DNA from: Lepus europaeus
Lineage: Eukaryota > Chordata > Mammalia > Lagomorpha > Leporidae
DNA length: 64,000 nucleotides
Assembly: GCF_033115175.1 (NCBI RefSeq)
Contig: NC_084850.1
Span: 992,001 to 1,056,000, forward strand
Direction of reading: 5' to 3'
Numbering within the stretch: the stretch's first letter is position 1; the number at the start of each line of letters is the position of its first letter. A model generated the notes under the pieces. The model saw only the letters and a list, made by a program, of their open reading frames with translations, searched no databases and had not been told where the DNA came from. Positions 31,817 through 41,787 of the stretch are shown here, piece after piece. The translations under genes were made by a program, and so were the position numbers.

Positions 31817-32129
31817 ACGGGGCTGGCGCTGTAAGCTAAGCCTCCACCTGCAGCGCGGGCATCCCATGTGGGTGCTGATTCTAGTCCCGGCTGCTCCACT
31901 TATGATCCAGCTCTCTGCTGTGGCCTGGGAAAGCAGTGGAAGATGGCCCAAGTCCTTGGGCCCCTGCACCCGTGTGGGAGACCTGGAAGAAGCTCCTGGC
32001 TCCTGGCTTCGGATCAGTGCAGCTCCAGCCATTGAGGCCATCTGGGGAGTGAACCAGCGGATGGAAGATCTTTCTCTCTGTTTCTCTCTCTGTAATTCTA
32101 CCTCTTAAATAAATAAATAAAATCTTTTA
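31817..32129 (+). mobile_element. C-repeat SINE, plus strand, in L1, with 13-bp duplication
   Basis: It begins 'cggggctggcgctgtaagc', contains 'gtcccggctgctccac' and ends 'aataaataaataaaatc'. The target 'aaatgttttatga' lies immediately before it (31,804-31,816) and again just after it. Confidence 0.93.
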
Positions 32130-32312
32130 AAATGTTTTATGAACTAGGTTATGGTCTATCCTGGAGAATGTTCTATATGCATTTGAAAATAATGTGTATT
32201 CTGCCTTTGTGGAGTGGTGTGATCTATCAGTATCAAATTCATTCACGATGTTCAGATTTTCTATATCCTTGCTGATGTTCTGTCTAGATCTACCAGTTAT
32301 GGAAAGTGGGGG

Positions 32313-32634
32313 TGGGGCCAGCGCTGTGGCGTAGTGGGTAAGGCTGCCGCCTGCAGTGTCAGCATCCCGTATGGGCGTCGGTTCGAGCCCCGGCTGCTCC
32401 ACTTCTGATCTAGCTCTCTGTAGTGGCCTGGGAAAGCAGTGGAAGATGGCCAAGTACTTGGAGCCCTGTACCTGAATGGGAGACCAGGAAGAAGCTCCTG
32501 GCTCCTGGCTTCGGATGGGCGCAGCTCTGGCTGTTGTGGCCATCTGGGGAGTGAACCAGCGGATGCAAGACCTCTCTCTCTGGCTCTACCTCTGTCTGTA
32601 ACTCTGCCTTTCAAATAAAAAAAAAAACTTAAAA
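32313..32634 (+). mobile_element. Full-length C-repeat SINE, plus strand, in L1
   Basis: 'ggggccagcgctgtggcgta' head, B-box-like 'ggttcgagccccggc', 'gtgaaccagcggatgc' and 'ctttcaaataaaaaaaaa' tail. The head is intact. Confidence 0.92.
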
Positions 32635-32889
32635 AAATGAAAGATGCCCAACTGTTGTAGTTGAGTTTTCTCTTTATCCGCTCAGTGCTGTCAGTTTTGG
32701 CTTCATATGTTTTGGGGCTGTGCCGTTAGATGTATGTATGTTGATAATTGGCGTGTCTTCCTGATGAGTTGAGCCTTTTATCGTTAGAAAATGTTCCCTT
32801 TTTCTCATAGAGTCTATTGTATTCGATATCATTATAGGCCCTCCAGCCCACTGTTACTTCCTGTTTGCGCAGTATAGCTTTCCCTCTCA

Positions 32890-33212
32890 AGATTTTTTAC
32901 AATTTATTTGAAAGGCAGAGTTACAGATAGACAGAGAAAGGGGTCTTCCATCCACTGGTTCACTCCGCAAATGGCTGCAATGGCCAGGGCTGGGCCAGGT
33001 GGAAGCCAGGAGCCAGGAGCTTCTTCCAGGTCTCCCACGCAGGTTCAGGGGCGCAAGCACTTGGGCCATCCTCTACTGCCTTCCCAGGCCATTATCAGGG
33101 AGCTGGATCGGAAGTGGAGCAGCCCGGGACATGAAACCAGCACCCATATGCATGGCATGCTGGCACCGCAGACAGCAGTTTAACCACTATGCCGAGCTCT
33201 GGTCTCGCTTTC
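32890..33212 (-). mobile_element. C-repeat SINE, minus strand, in L1
   Basis: 'tttgaaaggcagagttac', 'ccactggttcactccgc', 'gccaggagccaggagc', 'gtctcccacgcaggttcagg' and 'ttaaccactatgccgag'. Confidence 0.88.
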
Positions 33213-33368
33213 TCTGTCTTTACTTTCGACCTATTTGTGTCTATAATTTGTCTCTAGTAAAGAATGTATGGTTAGTCGAATGTCTCTTGTAAAGAATGTA
33301 TGGCTACTTAAATGCCGCTTTTGTTAATCTCTGGTTTTTGATTGGAGTTTTAAACCATTCACATTTTT

Positions 33369-33664
33369 AAAAAGGCAGAGTTACACAGTAAGAGAGAGCT
33401 CTTTCATTGGCTGGTTCACTCCCCAGATGGTTGCAATGGCCCCAGCTGGGCTGGGCTGAACTGAAGCCAGAAGCCTGGAACTCCATCCAGGTCTCCCATG
33501 TGGGTTGCAGGGGCCCAAGCACTTGGGCCATCTTCCGCTGCTTTCCCAGGCCACAGCAGAGAGCTGGATTGGAAGTGGAGCAGCCGGGAGTTGCATCAGC
33601 GCCCATATGGGATGCAGGTGCTGCAGAGAGCAGGTTAACCCACCGTACAGCAACGCCGGCCCGG
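33369..33664 (-). mobile_element. C-repeat SINE, minus strand, first of a same-site pair
   Basis: 'aaaaggcagagttacacag', 'gctggttcactccccag', 'cgcccatatgggatgc' and 'caacgccggcccg'. It is flanked by the 13-mer 'accattcacattt' at 33,354 and 33,665. Confidence 0.9.
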
Positions 33665-33680
33665 ACCATTCACATTTTTT

Positions 33681-33708
33681 TTTTTTTTTTACAGGCAGAG
33701 TGGACAGT

Positions 33709-33744
<36 letters not shown>

Positions 33745-34030
33745 TCTTCCTTTGCCATTGGTTCACCCTCCAATGGCCGCCGCGGTTGGCGTGCTGCGGC
33801 CATCGCACCGCGCTGATCCGATGGCAGGAGCCAGGTACTAATCCTGGTCTCCCATGGGGTACAGGGCCCAAACACTTGGGCCATCCTCCACTGCACTCCC
33901 TGGCCACAGCAGAGAGCTGGCTTGGAAGAGGGGCAACCAGGACAGAATCCGGTGCCCCAACCGGGACTAGAACCCGGTGTGCCGGCACTGCAAGGCGGAG
34001 GATTAGCCTAGTGAGCCGCGGCGCTGGCTG
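33681..34030 (-). mobile_element. C-repeat SINE, second subfamily, minus strand, second of a same-site pair
   Basis: 'acaggcagagtggacagtg', 'gttcaccctccaatggcc', 'ctggtctcccatggggt' and 'ggaggattagcctagtgagc'. It is flanked by the same 'accattcacattt' at 33,665 and 34,032. Confidence 0.92.
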
Positions 34031-34124
34031 GACCATTCACATTTAAAGTCATGATGTGTACGACTGGATTTACATTTGCCATTTTGCTAGTTGTTTTCAG
34101 TATGTCTCCTGTCTTTAATTCTTA

Positions 34125-34395
34125 TTTTAAAAAATTGATTGATTGATTTTCATTGTATTTGAAAGGCAGAGAGACAGAGATAGATTTTTCCACCCACTGA
34201 TTCACTCCCCAAATGCCCACAACAATCAGTGCTTGGCCAGGCCAAAGCCAGGAGCCAGGAACTCCTTCTGGGGCTCACGCGTGGGTGGCAGGGACCCAAG
34301 TGCTGCAGCCATCGCCTGCTGCCTGCCAGGGTGCGAATTAGCAGGAAGCTGGATTGGAAGTGGAGTAGCCAGGACTGTAAGGAGGCACTCTGATA
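34125..34395 (-). mobile_element. Older C-repeat SINE, minus strand
   Basis: 'tgtatttgaaaggcagagag', 'gattcactccccaaatgcc', 'gccaggagccaggaactcc' and 'gtgggtggcagggaccc'. The head end is poorly preserved. Confidence 0.75.
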
Positions 34396-34654
34396 AGGAA
34401 GCCCTGGACCCAATGCCTCGCACCTCTTCCCTTCTTTGTTGGCTTCTTTCTTTTTTGTTAGTGTGTTGTTCTATTTCCCCTGTGGCTTTTTGCCTGTGTA
34501 TTTTGGAGTTATTTTCTGAGAGGTTTCTTTAGCGATCACAACATGAATCTTAACTCGTCACAGCCCACTCAGATTCACGTTTACTTAATTTTGGTAAAAT
34601 AGACTCTGCTACAATTTGTCACCATTCTCTCTCTCACTTGCTCGCTTGCTCAAC

Positions 34655-34962
34655 AATTTATTTTATTTATTTGAAAATCAGAGTTGCAGAGAGAGAGAGA
34701 TCTCCCATCTACTGGTTTACTCTCCAAATGACCACAATGGCCAGGGCTGGGCCAGGTTGAGCCCAGGAGCCAGGAGCTACTTCTGGATCTCCCATGCGGG
34801 TGCAGGGACCCAAGGACTTGGGCCATCTTCTACTGCTCTCCCAGGCCATAGCAGAGAGCTGGATCACAAGTGGAGCAGCCAGGACTCGAACCGGCGCCCA
34901 TATGGGATGCTGGCACTGCAGGCAGCAGCTTTACCCGCCACGCCACAGCACCGGCCCCAAGA
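34655..34962 (-). mobile_element. C-repeat SINE, minus strand
   Basis: 'aatttattttatttatttg', a GA run, 'ctctccaaatgaccac', 'tctcccatgcgggtgc', 'gcgcccatatgggatgc' and 'cgccacagcaccggcccc'. Confidence 0.92.
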
Positions 34963-35760
34963 ATTTCTTCTGACATCCTGGACTTGCTCCTGAACATTTC
35001 AATTACTGTGCTGATTTCGATTGGGCTGTTTTTTCCTAATCTTTGGAGTCTACGTGTCGATTTCTTCTGCTCTTACTTCCCCTGTAGCTCTTCTTTCAGC
35101 GTGGGCTTTTGCACTCCGCATCTGGGAACACTGAACACAATCCCCAGCCACTGTTTTCCTGAGTGTCCATCGCCTGGCGCTGTTTCTCTGCACGTCTCGT
35201 GATCTGGGATTGTTGTTGGAAACTGGCTATTTTAGAAGCTGTCTCCGGCACTCTTGCGTTCTGCCACTTGCCTCCCTTTTGGAACTTGTTGCTACCGCTG
35301 TTGGTGTGCGTGGTGTGATTTTATTTCCCGCGTGGCACCTGTTCCCCAGCAGTTGCTGTTTCAAATGCTGAGCCTGGTTTCTTTGGAGCGGCCTCTGTGT
35401 CTTCTGCTTATGGCTCCGTGTGTGGTGGGGGCACTCTCGCTCTTGCCTGGGTCACGTCCAGGGCGGTCGACCCTCGGTGCCCTGCTGCCTCGCTGCCGCC
35501 GCCACGCGTCTGGGGACGGGTACTGCCCATCGCTGCAGAGAGTGAGCGGGCTGCTTCAAGCCAAGGCTGATTTTCACATCAACAAAGATGGTTTGGGTCA
35601 GTTTGGTGCAGCTGAACTGCTGCCTTCTTAGGGGGAGAACGTTTGCCAAGGTCCTCATTTGCCCACAACTGGAAGCCGTGCCGTTTGGCGCTTGTTTTGT
35701 TCTACCTTTGGAATGGAGCGCTTAGAGATAGATCGCCCATCTTGTCTTTAAATGAAAGTA
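34963..35760. other. Spacer with weak LINE-like text; no gene seen
   Basis: The left part resembles old antisense LINE-1 ('cctgaacatttcaattactg', 'gggctgttttttcctaatc'); the right part is GC-richer and unassigned. No supported gene. Confidence 0.4.
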
Positions 35761-35764
35761 ATTT

Positions 35765-35912
35765 TTAACAACATATTTATTTTATTTATTTGAAAGGCAG
35801 AGTTGCACACACACACACACGTGCGCGCAGATCTTACATTCGCTGGTTCACTCCCCAAATGCCCCCACAACAGCCTGAAGCCAGGAACCAGGAGCCAGGA
35901 GCCAGGAGCTTC
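35765..35912 (-). mobile_element. C-repeat SINE tail fragment, minus strand
   Basis: 'aacatatttattttatttat', then 'cgctggttcactccccaaatg' type text and the repeated 'ggagccaggagcc'. The head is missing. Its simple-repeat tail is CA rather than GA. Confidence 0.75.
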
Positions 35913-36477
35913 ATCCGGGTCCCAGCCCCTCCCCCCCGCCCTGCCCCACACAGGAAAGGGAGACGCCTTGCTCTGCCCCTCCTGCCCCACTTGGGGAAAA
36001 GCGCTAGTCTGAGCCTGGCCGCGCCCCCTCCCCCACCCTCACCGAAGGCCTGAGCGCACTGGCTCCTTTTGCCTAGGACATGGTGCCTGGACTGGGGGGA
36101 GAGAGAGGCGGCAGCGAGAGCAGGGTCACTCAGGAAGCAAAGTGGTGCAAGTGGGCTCACAGTGCTGGTGCAAAGGTCAGGGCCACATGTGCACTTGGCT
36201 TTCTTGCTGGCAGGGTGCAGAGGTAGCCCAGGACATCACATGGCAAGGGACGTGTGTGTATCCTGGTCTCTGTGCCTCTTGTGAAGCCAGTCTGAGTCCC
36301 CACCTCAAAACACCACGGAGTAGCTTTCTACCCTCTTAATAGCTCACATGGGGGTGAAAGTCCAGAGCAAACCACATTCAACCCCCAGCAAGACTCCAGT
36401 TCTCTCATTGTCTTTTATGCATAAGGTGGTGCCCCTTCCATAGTTTTTCTTCTAAAAATCCAAGTAAATATTTATAT

Positions 36478-36478
<1 letters not shown>

Positions 36479-36521
<43 letters not shown>

Positions 36522-36536
36522 TCTCTCTCTCTCCCC
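36479..36536. repeat. (CT)n microsatellite
   Basis: About 55 bp of CT repeat with one CCC interruption. Confidence 0.9.
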
Positions 36537-36539
36537 TGC

Positions 36540-36960
36540 TTTCTGGGTAAGTTCTCTAACATTACCTTCATGTTCACTATTTCTCTCTTTAGCTGTGTTT
36601 AATATCCTGTTTAAGCCACATCTTGAAATTATCATTTTTTTTCCTGCCACCCACGAGGCGGAAGCCCCATGGTCCGGGGCCCTGGAGGACTATCTGCTGG
36701 GTGCTCATGGCACACACGGCGGGCGGCGACCTGGGGGACCGACGGACAGGACGCGGCGCACTAGGTTCCCGCGGCAGCTATCAGAGCGAAATTATCCTTT
36801 TAATTGATGTATTTTTATTTTCTAAAACTCATATGTGGTCCATGATCAAGAATGCCTAGTTGTTTGATAGCCTCTTTTTCTCTTCTAACACTTTAATACA
36901 TCTTTTAGTTTTCCTTAACTGGATTATTCATACTTATTTTATATATTTACGATGTAAATT
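36540..36960. mobile_element. Old LINE-1-like AT-rich segment (host of the PDLIM1 insert)
   Basis: 'tctctctttagctgtgttt' and 'aatatcctgtttaagcc' followed, past the insertion, by 'ttaattgatgtatttttatt' resembles antisense L1 text. The family is a guess. Confidence 0.45.
36634..36787 (-). pseudogene. PDLIM1: PDLIM1 5'-end retro-fragment (5' leader plus 22 codons, poly(A))
   Basis: On the minus strand this block reads a GC-rich leader (about 79 nt), then an ATG at 36,708-36,706 opening a frame containing QIVLQGPGPWGFRLVGG, the start of the PDZ domain of PDLIM1 (CLP36/Elfin). It stops abruptly in an A8 tract. The 9-mer 'gaaattatc' lies on both sides (36,625-36,633 and 36,788-36,796), the hallmark of L1-machinery insertion. 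It is a short processed copy of the 5' end of the mRNA and lacks everything after the first PDZ residues. The frame runs into flanking DNA and cannot make a PDLIM1 protein. Close paralogs of the PDLIM group share part of the motif, but the match is best to PDLIM1. Confidence 0.8.
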
Positions 36961-36961
36961 T

Positions 36962-36991
36962 TTAAAAAAAGATTTATTTCAAAGGCATAGT

Positions 36992-37049
<58 letters not shown>

Positions 37050-37332
37050 GAGAGAGGGAGAGAGAAGGAGAGACAAAGAGAGAGGTCTTCCATCTGTAGG
37101 TTCACTCCCCCAGATGGCTGCAATGGCCAGGACTGGGCCTGACTGAAGCCAGGAGCCAGGAAGCAGGAGTTTCCTCCGGGTGTCTGGAACCTAAACACTT
37201 GGGCCATCTTCTGCTGCTTTTCCAGGCCAGCTGGATCGGAAGTGGAGCAGCTGGGACTCAAACCAGCGCCCATATAGGATTCTGGTATCACAGGCAGTGG
37301 CTTTACCCACTAGGCTACAGCACTGGCCCCAT
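36962..37332 (-). mobile_element. C-repeat SINE, minus strand, with (TA)n and (GA)n expansion
   Basis: 'aaaaaagatttatttcaaagg', about 24 bp of TA, then about 80 bp of GA-rich repeat, 'gttcactcccccagatgg', 'gcgcccatataggattc' and 'ctacagcactggcccc'. The tail has an expanded compound microsatellite. Confidence 0.88.
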
Positions 37333-38124
37333 ATCATGTGTTCACAATGTGCTATCTTTGCAGGTTGATTTTGAAATTTATGTTTGTACGTTTCTCTCAC
37401 TCACGGTGGCTTGTTTGCTTGTACATTTCATGATTTTCTTCATTATCTCTTTTGGAATTCTCTGTAGGAATTCTTTGAGGCTTGTGTTTAAAGGATGTCT
37501 CTCTACAGAGGATTTGGGCTTCTGCCAGGCAGTCTGGGGCAAAACCAGGTCCTTTAGGACTTCTATCGACTTTATTATGTGAGCGCTTTAAGCTTTGCTA
37601 TTTTTATTGGGCGGTCACAATCTAAGTAAAATCTGGGTGTCCCTCCTAGAGAGAAATTCTGAACTGTACGCTCTTGATGGCCCTCCACCCAATCCGAGGT
37701 CACACATTGTCCCAGCTTCCGTTAGTGGGGTTCAGGTGACCCCCGCCTCATACCGGGGGCAGCTCCGAGGCCAGCCGACCCAACAGCGCCGCCCCGTCCT
37801 TGACCTCTGAGCCTCTCTTTAACTTTCCTGCCAGCTCAGCCATTCAGTGGCTCACGCTTAGCTGTGTCCTGCATTTAGGCCTTGCACGCATGCCCACATT
37901 GGCTGTGAGGCCCCCACGCCCACCCCTCCTACCCTCTGCCCTGCTGTGTCCTGATGCAGCCCCCGGCTTCTGGCCTGGGCTGTCAAAGGCAGGATGCAGC
38001 TCTGATCCCACACAGTGTCTTAGGGATCAGGTACCAAACTGCAACTGCTACTCCCTCCCTGGCACTGTCACCTAGCCTGTGACTTCTGCATTGGCCATGC
38101 TGCTCTCTGTGCCCTTCTGTGTCC
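37333..38124. other. Spacer before the DUSP9 3' end; no gene seen
   Basis: AT-rich, LINE-like text to about 37,620, then unique sequence. No supported gene or RNA. Confidence 0.45.
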
Positions 38125-38180
38125 TCATCCCAGCAGCGTGTGGCGCAGAGTAGGTGCGCTAACAAGCCCTGGCCCGAGGA
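38125..38180 (+). mobile_element. L2 3'-end fragment
   Basis: 'catcccagcagcgtgtggcg' followed by 'cagagtaggtgcgctaa' fits the L2 tail phrase 'cacagtaggtgctcaataa'. Short and old. Confidence 0.45.
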
Positions 38181-38329
38181 CTGTGTCGGGCTGGGCCAGC
38201 AGAGCACTGACACAGGTGGGAGTGGGTAGTGCCAGAGTTCCCCTCGCCAGCCCAGCACCCTCCTGTGCCCAGGGTGGGGAGGGGGGCTCAGCAAGTAGCT
38301 TCCTTCTGCTCAGTATCTTAAATAAACCA

Positions 38330-38335
38330 TTTATT
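38330..38335 (-). terminator. DUSP9: DUSP9 poly(A) signal AATAAA
   Basis: TTTATT on plus, AATAAA in the DUSP9 sense, about 1.1 kb past the stop. Confidence 0.7.
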
Positions 38336-38866
38336 CAGGAAGAACAATTAAAGAAAGCAACTGTGACGTGGATTACAAAACGCAGCAAGCATAGCCTGGC
38401 CTCCAGGTTCAAGGGCGAGATGGCAGTGCGTGTGTAAGCGGGCTAGTGTGCGGGTGTGAGTGGAGACACGCACACGCACACACGGGCGCGCGCGCATGCC
38501 TGCCGCCCACAAGGGGTGTGGACTGCAATGAATGAGTGTGTGTGTCTGCAGCTCGGCCCCTCCCCTGCCCCCCAACCCGACAGCGGCAAAACTGAGGCCT
38601 TCTTCTTCCTTTCCCTCCCCCCAGCTCTTGCCGGAGACCCCATCTCCTGCAGTGGCATTTGACCACCCTCAGTCACAAAGAGCCCCAGTGATGCTGTCAA
38701 GACATGTGGGGGAAGAGAAAAAAACCAGTCAGGGTGCCAGATGTGCGGCCAGGAACCCGCCCAGTGGCTCCCGGTCCCGCGCCCCCCCCTCCCCCCCGCG
38801 CGGCGCTGTCCCAGCCCCATGTCCTCGCAGAACAGGGAGGTGATTACAGAGTGAACAGCTCCCGCC

Positions 38867-38908
38867 CACACGCGTGTGCGCACACACACACACGCACACA
38901 CACACACG
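38867..38908. repeat. Alternating purine-pyrimidine tract (42 bp) in DUSP9 3' UTR
   Basis: A perfectly alternating mix of CA, CG and TG steps ('cacacgcgtgtgcgcac', then CA units, one CG step, then CA units). Read as DUSP9 mRNA it is UG-rich. Confidence 0.85.
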
Positions 38909-39443
38909 GCCGTCTGGGGACAGGGACGGGCCTGGGAGCAGGTCCCTTGGCAAACAAGGTGGCACCCACTCTTCCTGAATGGGGGAAGTGGCGGGGAGGC
39001 CCAGGGCCCAGTTCAGCTGATTGAGCACCTAGGGACTGGGCCCAGGGAACAGGCAGCAGTGTGTGCAATAATCTCTCCGATAGGGAACCCCACCCCCACC
39101 CCCCAGAGAAGAAAGTAACAGTCGCGGGAGAGGCAGGCTGCGGTGCGTGGTCCCACTGAGAGCGGCGCGGGGTGGGCCGGTGGCTCTGTGGCTCCGGGGC
39201 CGGCCCATAGGCACATTTCACAGGGTCCCCATGGTCGCTGCAAGCGGGCAGGGCAGCGCTCCGCTGCGCTCCCGCCTCTCTTCACTCCCCCCCCACCCGC
39301 GTGAGGTATAGCGCTTCCCTCCCCTAACCCTCCCCAGTCCCCCCCCCTGCTGAGTCCCCTCTCGCCCTCCCCCCCAGCACACGAGTGGTCAGGGCACCCG
39401 TTGGGGGCCAGGGTGGGGACCAGCCCGGCAGCACCGCAGGGCC

Positions 39444-41752
39444 TTATGTGGGGTCCAGCTCAAAGACCCCGTCGCTGGTAGGCGTGGTGAAGAAGGAGGG
39501 CGGGTCGGAGGCAGCGGACTCGTGCCCCCCGCTGCCCGCCTGCTGGGCGCGCCTCTCCTCCAGCCGCAGGCTGCGCTCGAAGTCTAGCAGCTGGCCCATG
39601 AAGTTGAAGTTGGGTGAGATGTTGGACTTCTTCCTCTTGACCAGGTCGTAGGCGTCGTTGAGCGAGAGGTGCAGCTTCTGCATGAGGTATGCTACGGTGA
39701 CAGTGACGGAGCGGCTGACCCCCGCCAGGCAGTGAACCAGCACGCCGCAGTTCTGGGACAAGGCCTCATCTAGGTGCGGCAGGGGTGGGGACACAACGAG
39801 GACAGGTGAGTGGGGCACGGGCTTCGTGGTGCTGGGGGTGGGGGGAAGCCCCAAAGTCACTCCCTCTGTCCTCAGAGCCAGGGAGGCCTACCAGGCCTCA
39901 AGGGTCCCGGAGGGTTCGCCGGCAGCCTCTGGAGCTGCTCTGAGCTCTGCCCACCCCCTGGAAGGAGTTCACGTGCCGGAGGCGGGGAAGAAGTGGGCCA
40001 GGCCGGGAGCAGGCCTGCGGGGCACGAAGCTCGAATCGGGAGAGCAGGGCCCACTCACCAATGAACGCAATGGCCTCCGGGAAGAACTGGGACAAGTTCT
40101 GGCTCCAGTGGTCAGAGATGGGGATCTGCTTGTAGTGAAAGTCCCCATTCTGCTCGAACAGGTTCGGGAGGTTGGGGGTGACATTGAGGATGTAGCGGAT
40201 GCCCAGCTTGGCCAGGCTCTCCAAGTTGGCCGAATCGCGGGCGGTGCCCAGGTAGAGGTTGGGCAAGATCTGCACGGGAACGGATGGCAGCAACCCCATG
40301 GGAGGGGGCGTGGCGCCCTCCGAATCCAGGCCACAGGTCATGGCATCTCGGTCAGCCTCGGATTCTCCATCGGAGCAGTCGGAAGTCAGGCACAGGCTGC
40401 CCAGCCCCACCACGGGCACTGGGCCGGGCACGGAGGCTGCGCTTGAGCCCGCGTGGCCATTGAGGCTGCTCTCACACAGGTGAGGACACTCAGCCTGAAA
40501 TCTGCTGAAGCCGCCTGTGGGGGAGAGAAGGGGAGCGCCTCAGAAGTTGTCCCTTTGCAGGTGTCCCCAAGGGGAATGCAAAGGTCAGCAGCTTGGGGTG
40601 GGGTGCGTAAGATGCCTGCGTCCCATCTTGGACACAGTGCCTGGGTGCCAGTCCTTGTGTGGGCAGCATCCTGCAAAGCGCACACTCTGGAGGCAGCAGC
40701 GGGTGACAGCTCAAGTGCTTGGGTCCCTGCCACCCCCATGGGAGTCCCGGATGGACTTCCAAGCAGCGAGCAGCAAAGAGGAAAGGTTTCAGTGTAAGTT
40801 CTCTGCCTGAGATATGAAGGGGGCTGGGGGGGGGGGCGCTCGGGAGAGAATCTAGCGTTCCACCGTCCCAAGGAGCCAGCACCCGCTGCATCTACAGATA
40901 ACGCTGTTCCCTCCCTGGCCCTGGCTGGGGTGGGGGGTGGGGGGCGGCGCTGGAAACCTGACACTTCTTCTATTTACACGTCCCTCACACAGCCCAGCCA
41001 CCTTCCCTGACCACCCACTGGCGCAGCAGCAGCTCGGGCACCCTGCTCCTGCTGCCTTTACTGCTTCTCTCCCCCCTTTCCCAGCCCGGGGCTGCCCCTG
41101 CGCTGTTCCTGCCCCAGGAACTTTGTTCTTAAGCATCAATTGCGCAGACTCAGAAAACCGGGGCTTCCAAGGGTGAAGGGACTTGCCCAAAGTCAGGCTC
41201 GCGCTCCCCTCCCCCAAAAGCAGCCTGGCAGGTTGTCAGGTGAGGCTTGGCCAAGGTCAAATTAATTATGAATCCCCCGGGAAGGCAGGGTCTTCCCCAG
41301 GCCCAGTCCCCACCCCCACCCCCGTCCCCCTTCCCCCTTCCCCCAGGCCCGTGCCTGGCGCCTCTTGTCCGGCACCTACCCTGTAGGTAGTAGGCCAGGT
41401 AGCCTTCCTCCCGCAGCTTCTGCAGCAGGGTGCCCAGCACCGAGTCGGCTTCCCACTCCTCTGCGTCGCCGTCGGCCTCCCCGCGCCGGCGCCGGCCCCC
41501 GCTCTGGTCGTACAGCAGCACCGGGGCTGGCGGAGGCGGCTGCAGCGGCGGCCCGGGCAGCAGCGCGCGCACCGACAGGCTCCCCCTCCGCAGGCGGCGC
41601 AGCAGCAGCGCGGGCAGGGCCACGCTCAGCGCCCCGCCGATGCGAGCCGACTCGTAGAGCTCGCGGCTGCGGCAGTCCAGGAGCAGCAGGCGCGGGCGCG
41701 GGGGCGCCAGCTCCTGGCGCAGCCAAAGGCACGAGCGGCCTAAGCCCTCCAT
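39444..41752 (-). CDS. DUSP9: DUSP9 (MKP-4), dual-specificity MAP kinase phosphatase
   Basis: Three coding exons in transcript order: 41752-41380, 40514-40059 and 39769-39444 (TAA at 39446-39444). They total 1,155 nt, or 384 aa plus stop, equal to human. Junctions are GT/AG and in phase. DUSP9 removes phosphate from Thr and Tyr of ERK-type MAP kinases in the cytoplasm, with roles in placenta and insulin signalling (established). Landmarks: N-terminal rhodanese-like domain with the MAPK docking motif RRLRR (52-56), an Arg-rich and acidic linker ([19 protein letters not shown]), a Ser/Asp/Glu-rich spacer ([13 protein letters not shown]), and the phosphatase domain with general acid Asp259 in SDHW and the HCLAGVSRS loop holding Cys290 and Arg296. 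The tail ends FELDPT (human FELAPT). The ATG matches the known [12 protein letters not shown] start. An acceptor 35 nt upstream implies a separate noncoding first exon. Confidence 0.99.
41110..41205 (-). mobile_element. MIR fragment, minus strand
   Basis: 'gtgaagggacttgcccaaagtcaggct' type text equals the reverse complement of the MIR phrase around 'GACCTTGGGCAAGT'. It lies in the intron between DUSP9 coding exons 1 and 2. Confidence 0.6.
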
Positions 41753-41787
41753 GGCCCTGAGGCTTCTTGCACGTCGGTCCGGGGCCG
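41753..41787 (-). other. DUSP9: DUSP9 exon 2, 5' UTR part
   Basis: In the sense direction 'cctctgtatgcag' ends at 41,788 and looks like an acceptor; 35 nt of leader then precede the ATG. The splice is predicted, not observed. Confidence 0.6.

Larger units (their letters stand above)
31393..34655 (-). mobile_element. Ancient LINE-1 fragments, antisense, cut up by SINEs
   Basis: AT-rich blocks at about 31,393-31,815, 32,130-32,312, 32,633-32,889, 33,213-33,370, 34,030-34,124 and 34,396-34,655 read as antisense L1 ORF2-region text: 'ttgtgatcggagaatgtat', then 'ggtctatcctggagaatgtt', then 'atgtgtattctgcc', then 'ctatatccttgctgatgttc'. Their order is kept across the inserted SINEs, so they look like one old minus-strand element. 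No reading frame survives. Subfamily not assigned. Confidence 0.7.
38310..39443 (-). other. DUSP9: DUSP9 3' UTR (about 1.1 kb)
   Basis: Unspliced sequence from the TAA to just past the AATAAA at 38,335-38,330. It holds two CA/CG-rich alternating tracts (UG-rich in the mRNA) at about 38,463-38,500 and 38,867-38,908. The length is in line with human DUSP9 as I know it. Confidence 0.7.

Noticed and set aside
31393-34655. Functional LINE-1 ORF
   Set aside because: The L1 text is antisense, fragmented by at least five SINEs and full of stops; no frame of useful length remains.
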